Below, in pieces: positions 26,335 to 37,020 of a DNA stretch of 64,000 nucleotides. The stretch covers positions 3,906,001 to 3,970,000 of the forward strand of contig NZ_CP102246.1 of assembly GCF_024599795.1 (NCBI RefSeq), in the 5' to 3' direction. This DNA comes from Enterobacter cloacae complex sp. R_G8 (GTDB taxonomy: Bacteria; Pseudomonadota; Gammaproteobacteria; Enterobacterales; Enterobacteriaceae). Below the pieces are notes generated by a model. That model worked only from the letters and a program-made list of their open reading frames with translations, had not been told where the DNA came from and searched no databases. The translations under genes and the position numbers were made by a program. Within the stretch, counting starts at the first letter, position 1; every line of letters begins with the position of its first letter.

Positions 26335-27017
26335 GCTTCCTCCTGCAATTCACCATTGACCAGCCGCAGGCGACGATCGCAGCGGGCGGCCAACTGCGGA
26401 TCGTGCGTGACCAGAATCAGCGTGGTGCCATGTTCCCGGTTGAGCGAGAACAGCAGATCGGCAATCTTATCGCCGGTTTTACGGTCCAGGTTCCCGGTGG
26501 GTTCATCGGCAAACAGCACCTCCGGGCGACCATTAAATGCGCGGGCCAGCGCCACGCGCTGCTGCTCTCCACCGGAAAGCTGCGCCGGAAGATGGTCAAG
26601 GCGTTTCCCCAACCCCAGCTGTTCCAGCAATGCCTTCGCATGATCGCGGCTTTCACGGCTGCTTTCACCGCGCAGCAACGCGGGCAACTCAACATTTTCC
26701 AGCGCGTTCAGGGTGGGGATCAGCATGAAGGATTGAAACACAAAGCCGATGTGACGGGCACGCAGCGCGGCACGCGCCTCTTCATCAAGCTGATGCAGCG
26801 GCTGTCCGACCAGGTTAACCTCGCCGCTGCTGCCGTCGTCCAGTCCGGCCAGAATAGCCAGCAGCGTGGACTTTCCGGAACCGGATTCGCCAATCAGCGC
26901 AATGGTTTCGGCAGGTTTGACAACGAGTTCAACTCCGGTGAGGATGGAAAGCTCGTGTTCCCCCTGACCGACGGACTTCTTAAGACGATGAACTTCAACA
27001 ATGTTTTCCGCTGGCAT
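26331..27017 (-). CDS. ybbA: ABC transporter ATPase YbbA
   Basis: The 228-residue ATPase has Walker A GESGSGKST, Q-loop FVFQSFML, signature LSGGEQQRVALARA, Walker B VLFADEPTGNLD and the H-loop VTHD. It is the LolD/MacB-type partner of YbbP. Its 5' end overlaps that of tesA on the opposite strand by 30 bases, so the promoters of each lie inside the other gene. Confidence 0.95.
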   Translation of the reverse strand: MPAENIVEVHRLKKSVGQGEHELSILTGVELVVKPAETIALIGESGSGKSTLLAILAGLDDGSSGEVNLVGQPLHQLDEEARAALRARHIGFVFQSFMLIPTLNALENVELPALLRGESSRESRDHAKALLEQLGLGKRLDHLPAQLSGGEQQRVALARAFNGRPEVLFADEPTGNLDRKTGDKIADLLFSLNREHGTTLILVTHDPQLAARCDRRLRLVNGELQEEA

Positions 27018-27611
27018 TTGCCCTTCCTGTTTTTGATTCTGATGACTTTCCGCGCGGCGGCAGCGGACACGTTACTGGTTCTCGGCGACAGCCTCAGCGC
27101 AGGCTATCGTATGGCCGCCAGTGCGGCCTGGCCGGCTCTGCTCAACGAAAAATGGCAGAGCAAAACAGCTGTTATCAACGCCAGCATCAGCGGTGATACC
27201 TCGCAGCAGGGCCTGTCGCGTCTGCCAGCCTTGCTCAAACAGCATCAACCGCGATGGGTACTGGTGGAGCTGGGCGGTAACGACGGATTGCGTGGCTTCC
27301 AGCCTCAGCAAACGGAACAAACCCTGCGCACCATCCTGAAGGACATTAAAGCCGCGAACGCCCAGCCGCTGCTGATGCAAATTCGCCTGCCCGCCAACTA
27401 CGGTCGTCGGTATAATGAAGCCTTTAGTGCGATCTACCCTAAGCTTGCCAACGAGTTTGATATTCCGCTGCTGCCATTTTTCATGGAAGAGGTCTATCTC
27501 AAACCCAACTGGATGCAGGATGACGGGATCCACCCCAATCGCGATGCGCAGCCGTTTATTGCCGACTGGATGGCAACGCGGCTGGCTCCTTTAGTTAACC
27601 ATGACTCCTGA
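26988..27611 (+). CDS. tesA: Thioesterase I / protease I / lysophospholipase L1 TesA
   Basis: This periplasmic hydrolase cleaves acyl-CoA and lysophospholipids. The ATG at 26988 (MNFNNVFRWHLPF) gives 207 residues with a signal peptide cleaved after FRAAA. SGNH motifs are complete: VLGDSLSAGY (nucleophilic Ser), the glycine of ISGDT, LGGNDG and DDGIHPN with the catalytic Asp and His. A much longer open frame upstream runs antisense through ybbA and is not used. Confidence 0.96.
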   Translation: MNFNNVFRWHLPFLFLILMTFRAAAADTLLVLGDSLSAGYRMAASAAWPALLNEKWQSKTAVINASISGDTSQQGLSRLPALLKQHQPRWVLVELGGNDGLRGFQPQQTEQTLRTILKDIKAANAQPLLMQIRLPANYGRRYNEAFSAIYPKLANEFDIPLLPFFMEEVYLKPNWMQDDGIHPNRDAQPFIADWMATRLAPLVNHDS

Positions 27612-27639
27612 TTAAGCGGAGATCCTGACAGGTAAAGTT

Positions 27640-28410
27640 ATGCAAAAATCGGTCTTAATTACAGGATGTTCCAGCGGAATTGGTCTTGAAAGTGCGCTCG
27701 AATTAAAGCGTCAGGGATTTCAGGTGCTGGCGGCCTGCCGTAAACCTGACGATGTGGAACGCCTCAACGGGATGGGGTTCACCAGCGTGTTGCTGGATCT
27801 GGACTCACCAGAAAGCGTTGAACGCGCCGCCGATGAGGTGATCGCCCTTACCGGCAACCGTCTGTACGGTCTGTTCAATAATGCCGGTTACGGTCTCTAT
27901 GGCCCGCTGAATACGATCTCCCGCGAACAGCTTGAACAACAGTTTTCCAGCAACTTTTTCGGTGTGCATCAGCTCACCATGCGCCTGCTTCCGGCGATGC
28001 TGCCACACGGTGAAGGGCGTATCGTGATGACCTCCTCGGTGATGGGGCTGATTTCTACCCCCGGCCGCGGCGCGTATGCCGCCAGCAAATATGCGCTTGA
28101 AGCATGGTCGGACGCCCTGCGCATGGAGTTGCGTCACAGCGGGATTAAGGTGAGCCTGATTGAACCCGGTCCCATCCGCACCCGGTTTACGGATAACGTT
28201 AACCAGACGCAGGCGGACAACCCGGTCGAAAACCCCGGCATTGCCGCACGTTTTACCCTTGGGCCGGAAGCGGTTGTCGCGAAAGTGCGCCATGCTTTTG
28301 AGAGCGATAACCCCAAAATGCGCTACCCGGTAACGCTGGTCACCCATGCCGTAGGCTGGTTAAAACGCCTGCTGCCGGGCCGGATGATGGACAAAATTTT
28401 ACACGGTTGA
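27640..28410 (+). CDS. ybbO: Short-chain dehydrogenase YbbO
   Basis: The 256-residue protein has the NAD(P)-binding TGCSSGIGLESALEL, NNAGYGLYG and the catalytic Ser...YAASK (YAASKYALEAW) of classical SDR enzymes. E. coli YbbO reduces aldehydes in vitro. It starts 29 bases after tesA and lies upstream of cnoX in the same direction. Confidence 0.93.
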   Translation: MQKSVLITGCSSGIGLESALELKRQGFQVLAACRKPDDVERLNGMGFTSVLLDLDSPESVERAADEVIALTGNRLYGLFNNAGYGLYGPLNTISREQLEQQFSSNFFGVHQLTMRLLPAMLPHGEGRIVMTSSVMGLISTPGRGAYAASKYALEAWSDALRMELRHSGIKVSLIEPGPIRTRFTDNVNQTQADNPVENPGIAARFTLGPEAVVAKVRHAFESDNPKMRYPVTLVTHAVGWLKRLLPGRMMDKILHG

Positions 28411-28468
28411 GTTGAAGCGACGACGCTCATCCCCATGTAAATAACACACCGATAAAAGAGAATGCCGC

Positions 28469-29323
28469 ATGTCCGTACAGAATATCGTCAATATCACTGA
28501 AGCAAACCTGCAACAGGTCCTCGAACAGTCGATGGTTAAACCGGTACTGTTCTACTTCTGGTCTGAACGCAGCCAACACTGTCTGCAGCTGACGCCGGTC
28601 CTCGAAAGCCTTGCCGCGCAATACAACGGCCAGTTCATTCTCGCCAGACTGGACTGTGATGCAGAACCCATGGTGGCCTCTCAGTTTGGCCTGCGCGCCA
28701 TCCCAACGGTTTACCTTTTCCAGAACGGACAGCCTGTCGATGGCTTCCAGGGGCCGCAACCTGAAGAGGCGATCCGCGCCCTGCTGGATAAAGTGCTGCC
28801 GCGTGAGGAGGAGCTAAAAGCGCAGAAAGCCATGGCGCTGATGCAGGAAGGTCAATACGACGACGCGCTGCCGCTGTTGAAAGACGCCTGGCAGCTCTCT
28901 AAGCAGAACAGCCAGATTGGCCTGCTGCTGGCTGAAACGCAGATTGCCCTGCACCGCTCAGAAGACGCTGAAGCCGTGCTGAAGACGATCCCGTTGCAGG
29001 ATCAGGACACCCGCTACCAGGGCCTCGTGGCGCAAATTGAGCTGCTAAAACAGGCGGCGGATACCCCGGAAATCCAGCAACTGCAGCAGCAGGTTGCCGA
29101 TAACCCGGCCGACGCCGCGCTGGCAAGCCAGCTGGCACTCCAGCTGCACCAGGTGGGCCGAAACGAAGAGGCGCTGGAACTGCTGTTCAGCCATCTGCAA
29201 AACGATCTGGCGGCCGCAGACGGTCAGGCACGGAAAATGTTCCAGGAGATCCTGGCCGCGCTGGGTACCGGCGATGCGCTGGCGTCGAAGTACCGTCGTC
29301 AGCTGTACGCGCTGCTGTATTGA
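28469..29323 (+). CDS. cnoX: Chaperedoxin CnoX (YbbN)
   Basis: CnoX holds proteins under hypochlorous acid stress and hands them to GroEL and DnaK. Its 284 residues join a thioredoxin-like domain to C-terminal TPR repeats. The usual CxxC site is replaced by SQHC, with Cys38 and Cys63 as in E. coli, which form mixed disulfides with clients. TPR helices are seen around [22 protein letters not shown] (two short pieces) and [19 protein letters not shown]. Confidence 0.94.
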   Translation: MSVQNIVNITEANLQQVLEQSMVKPVLFYFWSERSQHCLQLTPVLESLAAQYNGQFILARLDCDAEPMVASQFGLRAIPTVYLFQNGQPVDGFQGPQPEEAIRALLDKVLPREEELKAQKAMALMQEGQYDDALPLLKDAWQLSKQNSQIGLLLAETQIALHRSEDAEAVLKTIPLQDQDTRYQGLVAQIELLKQAADTPEIQQLQQQVADNPADAALASQLALQLHQVGRNEEALELLFSHLQNDLAAADGQARKMFQEILAALGTGDALASKYRRQLYALLY

Positions 29324-29330
29324 TAAAAAA

Positions 29331-29359
29331 GCCCGGTGGCGCTATCGCTTACCGGGCCT
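29331..29359. repeat. REP element after cnoX
   Basis: GCCCGGTGGCGCT and a pairing GCTTACCGGGC form a classical REP palindrome with preceding A-run, between cnoX and the fetB stop. It may end both convergent transcripts. Confidence 0.75.
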
Positions 29360-29393
29360 ACAAAACATTTTCAGACCTGCAGGCCCGGCATAA

Positions 29394-30176
29394 TCACCGC
29401 ACCTTTTTCAGCTGCGTCACCACCAGCTGATGCCGGGCGTTATAGAACTTCCGGTAGGTCAGGTAACAGGCAATGATGGTCGACAGGCTCGCCGTAGAGA
29501 GCAGCATAAAGGTCACCATGATCTGATATTTGATCGCTTTCACCGGATCAATGCCGGCGAAGATCAGCCCTGACATCATCCCCGGCAGGCTCACCAGTCC
29601 GACGGTTTTCGCCGAATCTACCGTGGGGATCAGCGAGGAGCGAATACTCTCGCGAATCAGCCGCGCCGACGCCACTTTCGGGGTTGCCCCCAGGCTTAAC
29701 TTCTCCTGCAGCTTCTGTTGCTCACTGCTAAAACGCTGGCCAAGGTTGTTGTAGCACAGCCCTACCGCCACCATGGCGTTCCCGGCGATCATCCCGGAGA
29801 TAGGGATCACTTGCATCGGCGTAAACTCAATAGAGCCAGATAGCACCAGCACCGCCAGCGTCAGTGCGGTCCCGGTCGTAATGGCAATAAACGACGAGAC
29901 AAACGCCTTATCGATATATTTGCTGCGCTTCTGCGCATTCCACGCCGCGTTGAAGCAGATGAAGAGCACCATCAGCAGCGTCAGCACCGCATGATTAACA
30001 TTGAAAATGTACTTCAGCACATAGCCAACGATGATGAGCTGGATCACCGCACGGCAGATGCTCCAGAGGATATCTTTCTCCAGCCCCAGCTTTTCCCGGT
30101 AGCTCACGACAATCGCCACCAGTACCAGTACCATCGAAAACGCCAGCGATTCGTTGGTGATATTATGCTCACCCAT
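29394..30176 (-). CDS. fetB: Iron exporter permease FetB (YbbM)
   Basis: The 260-residue inner-membrane protein starts at ATG 30176 (MGEHNITNESLAF) and overlaps fetA by eight bases. Seven or so helices are seen, with conserved GLVSLPGMMSGLIFAG and AGNAMVAVGLCYNN. FetAB exports iron and protects against peroxide in E. coli. Confidence 0.93.
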   Translation of the reverse strand: MGEHNITNESLAFSMVLVLVAIVVSYREKLGLEKDILWSICRAVIQLIIVGYVLKYIFNVNHAVLTLLMVLFICFNAAWNAQKRSKYIDKAFVSSFIAITTGTALTLAVLVLSGSIEFTPMQVIPISGMIAGNAMVAVGLCYNNLGQRFSSEQQKLQEKLSLGATPKVASARLIRESIRSSLIPTVDSAKTVGLVSLPGMMSGLIFAGIDPVKAIKYQIMVTFMLLSTASLSTIIACYLTYRKFYNARHQLVVTQLKKVR

Positions 30177-30840
30177 GGTTTGCCTCCTGCCATTTTCCAC
30201 CCTGCGGCTGCAGCGTGATGACATCATCCGCATGGGCAATTTCGTTTGAGTCGTGTGTCACCCACAGCACGGCGATATTCTGTTCGCTGGCGTAGCGATG
30301 GATGATGTCGTTCACGTTGCGCTTATTGGCCTCATCCAGCGCGCTGGTGATTTCGTCGAGTAGCAGCACCTTCGGTAAAAACTGCAGGTTACGAATCAGC
30401 GAGACGCGCTGCTTTTCGCCCCCGGACAGCTCATTGATGGATTTAGTCAACGTCTCCTGCGCCAGGCCAAAACGGGCCAGGTCAGCGATAAATTTTTCAG
30501 GATCCGGCGTTTGCTGGCGAATCTGCCACGGGAAGATCAGGTTGTCATAAACCGTTTCGCCGAACAGCGAAGGGGTCTGGACGCAGTACGAGACCTGCTG
30601 GCGATAGCGTTCCGGGGAGAGGGTCGCAATATCGTTACCCTCAAACAGAATGGTTCCTTCCGTGGGGCTTAACAGTGAAGCCACAATCTTCAGTAATGTG
30701 CTTTTGCCGCAACCTGACGGCCCGGTGATTAATTTAAACTCGCCCGGTGCAAGGCAAAACCCGACGTGCTGAAGGATCGTGTTATTCCCGACACGAAATC
30801 CAACATCCCTGAGGTGTAATACGTTTGTTTTATCGCTCAT
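30169..30840 (-). CDS. fetA: Iron export ATPase FetA (YbbL)
   Basis: The 223-residue ABC ATPase has Walker A GPSGCGKST, signature LSGGEKQRVSLIRN, Walker B VLLLDEITSALD and the H-loop histidine in WVTHD. Together with FetB it forms the iron exporter. The pair is divergent from qmcA with a 155-base control region. Confidence 0.93.
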   Translation of the reverse strand: MSDKTNVLHLRDVGFRVGNNTILQHVGFCLAPGEFKLITGPSGCGKSTLLKIVASLLSPTEGTILFEGNDIATLSPERYRQQVSYCVQTPSLFGETVYDNLIFPWQIRQQTPDPEKFIADLARFGLAQETLTKSINELSGGEKQRVSLIRNLQFLPKVLLLDEITSALDEANKRNVNDIIHRYASEQNIAVLWVTHDSNEIAHADDVITLQPQGGKWQEANHG

Positions 30841-30995
30841 TCCGCTTCCATTAACCGCGTCTTGTAAGAATCGTCTGTAGCATAATCTTTTTCCAGCCTG
30901 TTTTCAGAGGCGAATTTCAACCCGATAGCCGATATACTAATGAACAATAAACATGCATTTTCACTCATCAACAGCATGCAAAACAGGAGGTTTTT

Positions 30996-31910
30996 ATGCT
31001 TATCGTTGTTCCTGTCCTTATTTTCGTTGCCCTGGTTATCGTGGGGGCTGGGGTCAAAATTGTCCCGCAGGGATATCAGTGGACCGTTGAACGCTTCGGC
31101 CGCTACACCAATACACTCCAGCCAGGTTTAAGCCTGATTGTTCCCTTCATGGACAGAATTGGTCGTAAGATCAACATGATGGAACAGGTACTGGATATCC
31201 CCTCGCAGGAGGTTATTTCCAAGGATAACGCCAACGTCACCATCGATGCCGTCTGCTTTATTCAGGTTATCGATGCGCCAAAAGCCGCCTATGAGGTGAG
31301 CAACCTGGAGCTGGCGATTGTCAACCTGACGATGACCAACATCCGTACGGTACTCGGCTCTATGGAGCTGGACGAAATGCTCTCTCAGCGTGACAGCATC
31401 AACACCCGTCTGCTGCATATTGTTGATGAAGCGACAAACCCGTGGGGCATTAAAGTGACCCGTATTGAGATCCGGGACGTTCGTCCTCCTGCCGAGCTCA
31501 TCGCCTCGATGAACGCCCAGATGAAGGCTGAGCGAACCAAGCGTGCCTATATTCTGGAAGCCGAAGGGGTGCGTCAGGCGGAGATCCTGAAAGCCGAAGG
31601 GGAAAAACAGTCGCAGATCCTGAAGGCGGAAGGGGATCGCCAGTCCGCCTTCTTGCAGGCGGAGGCGCGTGAGCGTTCTGCCGAAGCGGAAGCCCGCGCA
31701 ACCCAGATGGTATCCGAGGCTATTGCCGCCGGTGACATCCAGGCCGTGAACTACTTTGTCGCGCAAAAATATACCGATGCGCTGAAAGAGATCGGCTCGG
31801 CAAATAACAGCAAAGTGGTCATGATGCCGCTGGATGCCAGCAGTCTGATGGGCTCTATCGCCGGGATTGCTGAACTGATTAAAGACAGTGGAAACGAGCG
31901 CAAAAAATGA
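30996..31910 (+). CDS. qmcA: Membrane SPFH-domain protein QmcA
   Basis: The 304-residue protein has an N-terminal membrane anchor, an SPFH/band-7 domain ([15 protein letters not shown]) and a long helical part with repeats of [17 protein letters not shown] type that mediate ring formation. It multicopy-suppresses loss of FtsH and HtpX in E. coli. A strong ACAGGAGG precedes it. Its stop overlaps the ybbJ start by four bases. Confidence 0.94.
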   Translation: MLIVVPVLIFVALVIVGAGVKIVPQGYQWTVERFGRYTNTLQPGLSLIVPFMDRIGRKINMMEQVLDIPSQEVISKDNANVTIDAVCFIQVIDAPKAAYEVSNLELAIVNLTMTNIRTVLGSMELDEMLSQRDSINTRLLHIVDEATNPWGIKVTRIEIRDVRPPAELIASMNAQMKAERTKRAYILEAEGVRQAEILKAEGEKQSQILKAEGDRQSAFLQAEARERSAEAEARATQMVSEAIAAGDIQAVNYFVAQKYTDALKEIGSANNSKVVMMPLDASSLMGSIAGIAELIKDSGNERKK

Positions 31911-32359
31911 TTGAGCTGATCGTCGCACATCCTCATGCTTTCTGGCTAAGCCTGGGCGGCTTACTGCTGGCCGCAGAGATGCTTGGTGGCAACGGTTATC
32001 TGCTCTGGAGCGGTGTGGCCGCGGTCATTACCGGGCTGCTGGTCTGGCTGCTGCCCCTGGACTGGGCGTGGCAGGGCGCGCTGTTTGCCGTGCTGACGCT
32101 GGTGGCCGCCTGGCTGTGGTGGCGCTGGCTCAACCGTCAGGTTAAAGAGCAAAAGCCGGTCGATGCCCACCTCAATCAGCGTGGACAGCAGATTGTCGGC
32201 AGACGTTTTACGCTTGAGACCGCGCTGGTGAACGGCCGCGGACACATGCGCGTGGGCGATAGCTCATGGCCGGTGGTGGCCGACGATGACCTCAGCGCCG
32301 GGACGCGGGTTGAGGTCATTGCGGTGGAAGGAATTACGCTTCGGGTTAAAGCCTGCTAG
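31907..32359 (+). CDS. ybbJ: NfeD-like inner-membrane protein YbbJ
   Basis: The 150-residue protein has three hydrophobic helices and a C-terminal OB-fold ([20 protein letters not shown]). It is the usual partner of QmcA. Its stop overlaps the stop of convergent cueR by four bases. Confidence 0.93.
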   Translation: MIELIVAHPHAFWLSLGGLLLAAEMLGGNGYLLWSGVAAVITGLLVWLLPLDWAWQGALFAVLTLVAAWLWWRWLNRQVKEQKPVDAHLNQRGQQIVGRRFTLETALVNGRGHMRVGDSSWPVVADDDLSAGTRVEVIAVEGITLRVKAC

Positions 32360-32766
32360 GCATGCGCCTTACGATGACAGCAGCCGGCCAGATTATCGAT
32401 AATCGGGCAGTCGGCGCTGTCATCCCCCGGACAGGACTCCGCCAGCGCCAGCAGCTGCTTGCGCATCGCTTCCAGCTCCGTAATGTGGCGTTCAATCTCC
32501 GCCACTTTTTCCAGCGTGCGCTTTTTCACGTCTGCGCTGTGGCGTTTTGGATCGTTGAACAGATTAACCAGCTCACCGCACTCTTCAAGGTTAAAACCCA
32601 CCTGCCGTGCCTGACGCAGTAACGTCAGCTCATCCAGATGCAGTTGCGTATAACTGCGGTAGCCGTTTTCGCTGCGCAGCGGCGGCGTCACCAGCCCCTT
32701 CTCTTCATAAAAACGGATCGCTTTGCTGGTCAATCCGGTTTTTTTCGCAACATCACTGATATTCAC
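32356..32766 (-). CDS. cueR: Copper-responsive MerR-family regulator CueR
   Basis: CueR senses Cu(I), Ag(I) and Au(I) and activates copA. The 136 residues have the MerR helix-turn-helix ([20 protein letters not shown]), dimer helix and metal loop with Cys112 and Cys120 ([10 protein letters not shown]), plus a CC pair near the end, as in E. coli. In E. coli glsA-ybaT lie between cueR and copA; here the two genes are directly divergent and share about 108 bases. Confidence 0.96.
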   Translation of the reverse strand: MNISDVAKKTGLTSKAIRFYEEKGLVTPPLRSENGYRSYTQLHLDELTLLRQARQVGFNLEECGELVNLFNDPKRHSADVKKRTLEKVAEIERHITELEAMRKQLLALAESCPGDDSADCPIIDNLAGCCHRKAHA

Positions 32767-32775
32767 ATTTCCCCC

Positions 32776-32806
32776 TTGACCTTCCCCTTGATGGAAGGTT
32801 TAACCT
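32776..32806 (+). promoter_or_regulatory. copA promoter with CueR box
   Basis: TTGACC (32776-32781) and TAACCT (32801-32806) are 19 bases apart, the long spacer of MerR-type promoters. The spacer holds the CueR dyad ACCTTCC (32779-32785) and GGAAGGT (32793-32799). It matches the E. coli copA promoter nearly base for base as I recall it. Confidence 0.92.
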
Positions 32807-32874
32807 TCATAACAGTTAGCGAAAAGCGTTACTCCGGTCAACAACTGACCAGTTCATTATACGGGAGTTTTGTT

Positions 32875-33086
32875 ATGTCTCACACAATTGACCTGACACT
32901 GGACGGCCTCTCCTGCGGCCACTGTGTCAAACGCGTTAAAGAAAGTCTGGAACAGCGTCCTGATGTTGAAAGCGCTGACGTTACGATTGATCACGCCGCC
33001 GTCACCGGCAGCGCCAGTGCGCAAGCGCTGATTGATACCATCAAACAGGCAGGTTATGGGGCGGAGCTGAGCCACCCAAAGGCTAA
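32875..33086 (+). CDS. copA: Copper chaperone CopA(Z), -1 frameshift product of copA
   Basis: The slippery heptamer C-CCA-AAG stands at 33075-33081, at codons 68-69 of copA, after SHPK. A -1 slip reads GGC (33081-33083) and then the stop TAA (33084-33086), giving a 70-residue protein that is just the first CxxC metal domain. In E. coli the same heptamer at the same codon yields the cytosolic chaperone CopA(Z) of 70 residues. Site, register and product length are all kept here, so the mechanism is very likely conserved. A downstream stimulatory structure was not modelled. Confidence 0.85.
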
Positions 33087-35373
33087 ACCGCTGGCAGAGT
33101 CATCATCCCCGTCGGAAGCACTGACAGCGGCCACTTCTGAGCTTCCGGCAGCTGATGATATCGATGACAGCCAACAGCTGCTGATCAACGGCATGAGCTG
33201 CGCCAGCTGCGTCTCCCGGGTGCAAAATGCCTTGCAGGCGGTACCCGGAGTTGCACAGGCACGGGTCAATCTTGCGGAGCGTACTGCGCTGGTGATGGGC
33301 AGTGCCTCCGCCGCAGAATTAGTGCAGGCCGTTGAAAAAGCGGGCTATGGCGCAGAGGCCATCGAAGATGATGCCAAACGTCGCGAACGCCAGCAGGAAA
33401 CGGCTATCGCCACCATGAAACGCTTCCGCTGGCAGGCCATTGTTGCGCTGCTGATCGGGATCCCGGTGATGGTGTGGGGCATGATTGGTGACAACATGAT
33501 GGTCACCGACGACAACCGCACGCTGTGGCTGGTCATTGGTATCATTACGCTTGGTGTAATGGTATTTGCAGGCGGGCATTTCTACTCCAGCGCCTGGAAG
33601 AGCCTGAAAAACCGCACCGCAACCATGGATACGCTGGTGGCCCTTGGCACCGGTGCAGCATGGCTCTACTCCATGAGCGTGAACGTCTGGCCGCAGTGGT
33701 TCCCGATGGAAGCACGCCATCTCTACTATGAAGCGAGCGCGATGATCATCGGCCTGATTAACCTGGGCCATATGCTGGAAGCCCGCGCCCGTCAGCGCTC
33801 CTCAAAAGCGCTGGAGCGGCTGCTGGATTTAACCCCACCGACCGCCCGCGTGGTTACTGACGACGGAGAAAAAAGCGTTCCGCTGGCCGAGGTTCAGCCC
33901 GGTATGACGCTGCGTCTGACCACCGGTGACCGCGTTCCTGTGGACGGAGACATTACGCAGGGCGAAGCCTGGTTTGACGAAGCGATGCTCACCGGGGAAC
34001 CCATTCCGCAGCAGAAATCACAGGGTGATGGCGTGCATGCCGGTACGGTGGTGCAGGACGGTAGCGTGCTGTTCACTGCCAGTGCGGTGGGAAGCCACAC
34101 CACGCTGTCCCGTATTATCCGCATGGTGCGCCAGGCACAGAGCAGTAAGCCTGAAATAGGTCAGCTGGCCGATAAAATCTCCGCCATTTTTGTGCCGGTA
34201 GTAGTGGGCATCGCGCTACTGAGCGCGGCTATCTGGTATTTCTTCGGCCCGGCGCCGCAAATTGTCTATACCCTGGTGATCGCCACCACGGTACTGATTA
34301 TCGCCTGTCCTTGCGCGCTCGGCCTTGCGACGCCGATGTCGATTATCTCCGGCGTGGGTCGTGCCGCCGAATTTGGCGTGCTGGTGCGTGATGCCGACGC
34401 CCTGCAACGCGCCAGCACTCTCGACACGCTGGTCTTTGATAAAACCGGTACCCTGACCGAAGGTAAACCGCAGGTTGTATCCGTGCATACCTCAGGCTTC
34501 GCGGAGGCTGACGCGCTGCGTCTCGCCGCGGCCTTAGAACAAGGCTCCAGCCACCCGCTGGCGCGTGCCATCATTGAGAAAGCCGGTGAGGCCAGCCTGC
34601 CGCAGGTGAACAACTTCCGCACCCTGCGCGGATTAGGCGTCAGCGGTGAGGCCGAAGGACACACACTGCTGCTGGGTAACCAGGCCCTGATGAATGAAAA
34701 CGGCATAGCAACTTCAGCGCTGGAAAGTGAACTGAATGCCCAGGCATCACAGGGCGCAACCCCTGTCCTGCTCGCGGTAGACGGTCACATTGCGGCCCTG
34801 CTGGCCGTGCGCGATCCGTTACGTCAGGACAGTGTGGATGCCTTACAACGACTGCACCGCGCGGGCTACCGTCTGGTGATGTTAACCGGGGATAACCCAA
34901 CCACGGCCAACGCTATCGCCAGAGAAGCGGGGATCGACGAAGTCATTGCCGGTGTCCTGCCGGACGGCAAAGCGGACGCCATTAAGGCGCTGCAACAGCA
35001 GGGGCGCCAGGTCGCGATGGTTGGCGACGGTATTAACGATGCTCCGGCGCTGGCACAGGCAGAGGTGGGGATTGCCATGGGAAGCGGGAGCGACGTGGCC
35101 ATTGAGACGGCAGCCATCACACTGATGCGACACAGCCTGATGGGTGTTGCCGATGCGCTGGCGATTTCGAAAGCCACGTTGCGCAACATGAAGCAGAACC
35201 TGCTGGGGGCGTTTATCTATAACTCGCTCGGTATCCCGATTGCTGCCGGCATTCTGTGGCCCCTGACCGGTACGCTGCTTAACCCGGTGGTCGCAGGTGC
35301 GGCGATGGCGCTCTCCTCCATTACCGTGGTGAGCAACGCCAACAGGTTGCTGCGCTTTAAACCGAAAGCGTAA
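32875..35373 (+). CDS. copA: Cu(I)-exporting P-type ATPase CopA
   Basis: CopA pumps Cu(I) from cytoplasm to periplasm. The start at ATG 32875 ([11 protein letters not shown]) gives 832 residues. Two heavy-metal domains carry GLSCGHC and GMSCASC; the ATPase shows TGEP, the membrane CPC in IIACPCALG, phospho-Asp in [10 protein letters not shown], the SSHP motif and GDGINDAP. A longer open frame starting at 32638 runs through the promoter and is not real. The first heavy-metal domain is also made as a separate product by frameshifting. Confidence 0.97.
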   Translation: MSHTIDLTLDGLSCGHCVKRVKESLEQRPDVESADVTIDHAAVTGSASAQALIDTIKQAGYGAELSHPKAKPLAESSSPSEALTAATSELPAADDIDDSQQLLINGMSCASCVSRVQNALQAVPGVAQARVNLAERTALVMGSASAAELVQAVEKAGYGAEAIEDDAKRRERQQETAIATMKRFRWQAIVALLIGIPVMVWGMIGDNMMVTDDNRTLWLVIGIITLGVMVFAGGHFYSSAWKSLKNRTATMDTLVALGTGAAWLYSMSVNVWPQWFPMEARHLYYEASAMIIGLINLGHMLEARARQRSSKALERLLDLTPPTARVVTDDGEKSVPLAEVQPGMTLRLTTGDRVPVDGDITQGEAWFDEAMLTGEPIPQQKSQGDGVHAGTVVQDGSVLFTASAVGSHTTLSRIIRMVRQAQSSKPEIGQLADKISAIFVPVVVGIALLSAAIWYFFGPAPQIVYTLVIATTVLIIACPCALGLATPMSIISGVGRAAEFGVLVRDADALQRASTLDTLVFDKTGTLTEGKPQVVSVHTSGFAEADALRLAAALEQGSSHPLARAIIEKAGEASLPQVNNFRTLRGLGVSGEAEGHTLLLGNQALMNENGIATSALESELNAQASQGATPVLLAVDGHIAALLAVRDPLRQDSVDALQRLHRAGYRLVMLTGDNPTTANAIAREAGIDEVIAGVLPDGKADAIKALQQQGRQVAMVGDGINDAPALAQAEVGIAMGSGSDVAIETAAITLMRHSLMGVADALAISKATLRNMKQNLLGAFIYNSLGIPIAAGILWPLTGTLLNPVVAGAAMALSSITVVSNANRLLRFKPKA

Positions 35374-35383
35374 TACGTTGCAG

Positions 35384-35441
35384 GCCGGGTAAGCGCAGCG
35401 CCACCCGGCTTTTTTGCCTGATGGCGCTGCGCTTATCAGGC
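35384..35441. repeat. BIME: two inverted REP elements
   Basis: GCCGGGTAAGCGC...CCACCCGGC (35384-35409) with following T-run, and GCCTGATGGCGC...GCTTATCAGGC (35416-35441), form a head-to-head REP pair. The first hairpin plus TTTTTT probably also terminates copA transcription. Confidence 0.85.
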
Positions 35442-35521
35442 CTACGAAACGTGCCGACGTTCACCTGTTGCGCCGCCCTTCCCCACGCGTTAGCATGAAC
35501 CTTTCCGTTTATGGAGCGCGT

Positions 35522-36316
35522 ATGAGTCTGTTTCGCCGTATAAAAACATCGTTTCGCGCCCTCTTCCCCCGCCGTTATTCCTGGCCCGGAATGGATATCT
35601 CGCTCCCCGGCGGTCAGCATCTGCACCTGGTGGGCAGCATACATATGGGCACGCAGGATATGTCCCCGCTGCCCTCTGGTCTGTTATCCCTCCTGAAGCA
35701 GGCCGATGCGCTGGTGGTTGAGGCGGATATTTCAGGCCACGAGTCTCCCTTTGCCGGGCTGGAGAGCGATCTCACCCTGGCCGACCGTCTGGACGAGGCT
35801 CAGCTCGCCGAACTGACGCGTGTGGCGGATGAAACCGGCGTATCGCTCTCGATGCTGGACACCCTGCCGCTCTGGCAGATTGCCATGATATTGCAGGCGA
35901 CGCAGGCGCAGCGTCTGGGGCTGCGCGGTGATTACGGTATTGATTACCAGCTGCTGAATGCGGCCCGGGCACGCCGTCTGCCGATCATTGAGCTGGAAGG
36001 TACCGACAGTCAGATTGCCCTCCTTCGCCAGCTGCCTGACGACGGTCTCATCCTGCTTGATGATACGCTGACGCACTGGCATACCAACGCCCGTTTGCTG
36101 CAAACCATGATTGGCTGGTGGCTCGATGCCCCGCCTGCGGAGGGGAAATTAACGTTGCCGTCAACGTTCAGTGAATCGCTGTACGATGTGCTGATGAACG
36201 CACGCAATGCGGCATGGCGGCAGACGCTGCATGCGTTACCTGCCGGGCATTACGTGGTTGCGGTGGGGGCATTACATTTGTACGGAGAAGGGAATTTGCC
36301 GTCGCTGCTGAAATAA
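35522..36316 (+). CDS. ybaP: TraB/GumN-family protein YbaP
   Basis: The 264-residue protein starts at ATG 35522 (MSLFRRIKTSFRALF). It shows the family's HLVGSIHMGTQDM and EADISGHE at the N-terminus and GHYVVAVGALHLYGEGN at the end, the conserved GxxH and GALHL boxes of a putative metallo-hydrolase. Function is unknown. In E. coli ybaQ lies between ybaP and copA; it is missing here. ChiX RNA is encoded on the other strand right after its stop. Confidence 0.9.
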   Translation: MSLFRRIKTSFRALFPRRYSWPGMDISLPGGQHLHLVGSIHMGTQDMSPLPSGLLSLLKQADALVVEADISGHESPFAGLESDLTLADRLDEAQLAELTRVADETGVSLSMLDTLPLWQIAMILQATQAQRLGLRGDYGIDYQLLNAARARRLPIIELEGTDSQIALLRQLPDDGLILLDDTLTHWHTNARLLQTMIGWWLDAPPAEGKLTLPSTFSESLYDVLMNARNAAWRQTLHALPAGHYVVAVGALHLYGEGNLPSLLK

Positions 36317-36393
36317 AAAAATGGCCAATATTTCTATTGGCCCGTCAAAGAGGAATTTCATCGTTTTTATTATGCCGAAGGAGACCTTCGGTT
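36315..36393 (-). ncRNA. chiX: Small RNA ChiX (MicM, SroB)
   Basis: On the minus strand the sequence GGCATAATAAAAACGATGAA, then ATTCCTCTTTGACGGGCC, and the terminator stem GGCCAATA-GAAA-TATTGGCC with T-run match E. coli ChiX almost throughout, including the CTTTGACGGGCC seed that pairs with chiP and chb mRNAs. A 5' hairpin CCGAAGG-TCT-CCTTCGG replaces the E. coli one but keeps the fold. The location between ybaP and ybaK is the same. ChiX is an Hfq-bound RNA that silences chitoporin synthesis until chitobiose mRNA titrates it. Length is about 79 nt. Confidence 0.92.
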
Positions 36394-36399
36394 GAGCCG

Positions 36400-36995
<596 letters not shown>

Positions 36996-37020
36996 AAGAA
37001 AAAGCCGGGTGGCGGCTGCG

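Noticed and set aside
26403..26987. Upstream extension of the tesA frame
   Set aside because: It is antisense to ybbA; homology and the signal peptide fix the tesA start at 26988.
32638..32874. N-terminal extension of CopA
   Set aside because: The upstream frame crosses cueR and the CueR-controlled promoter; [11 protein letters not shown] is the conserved start.
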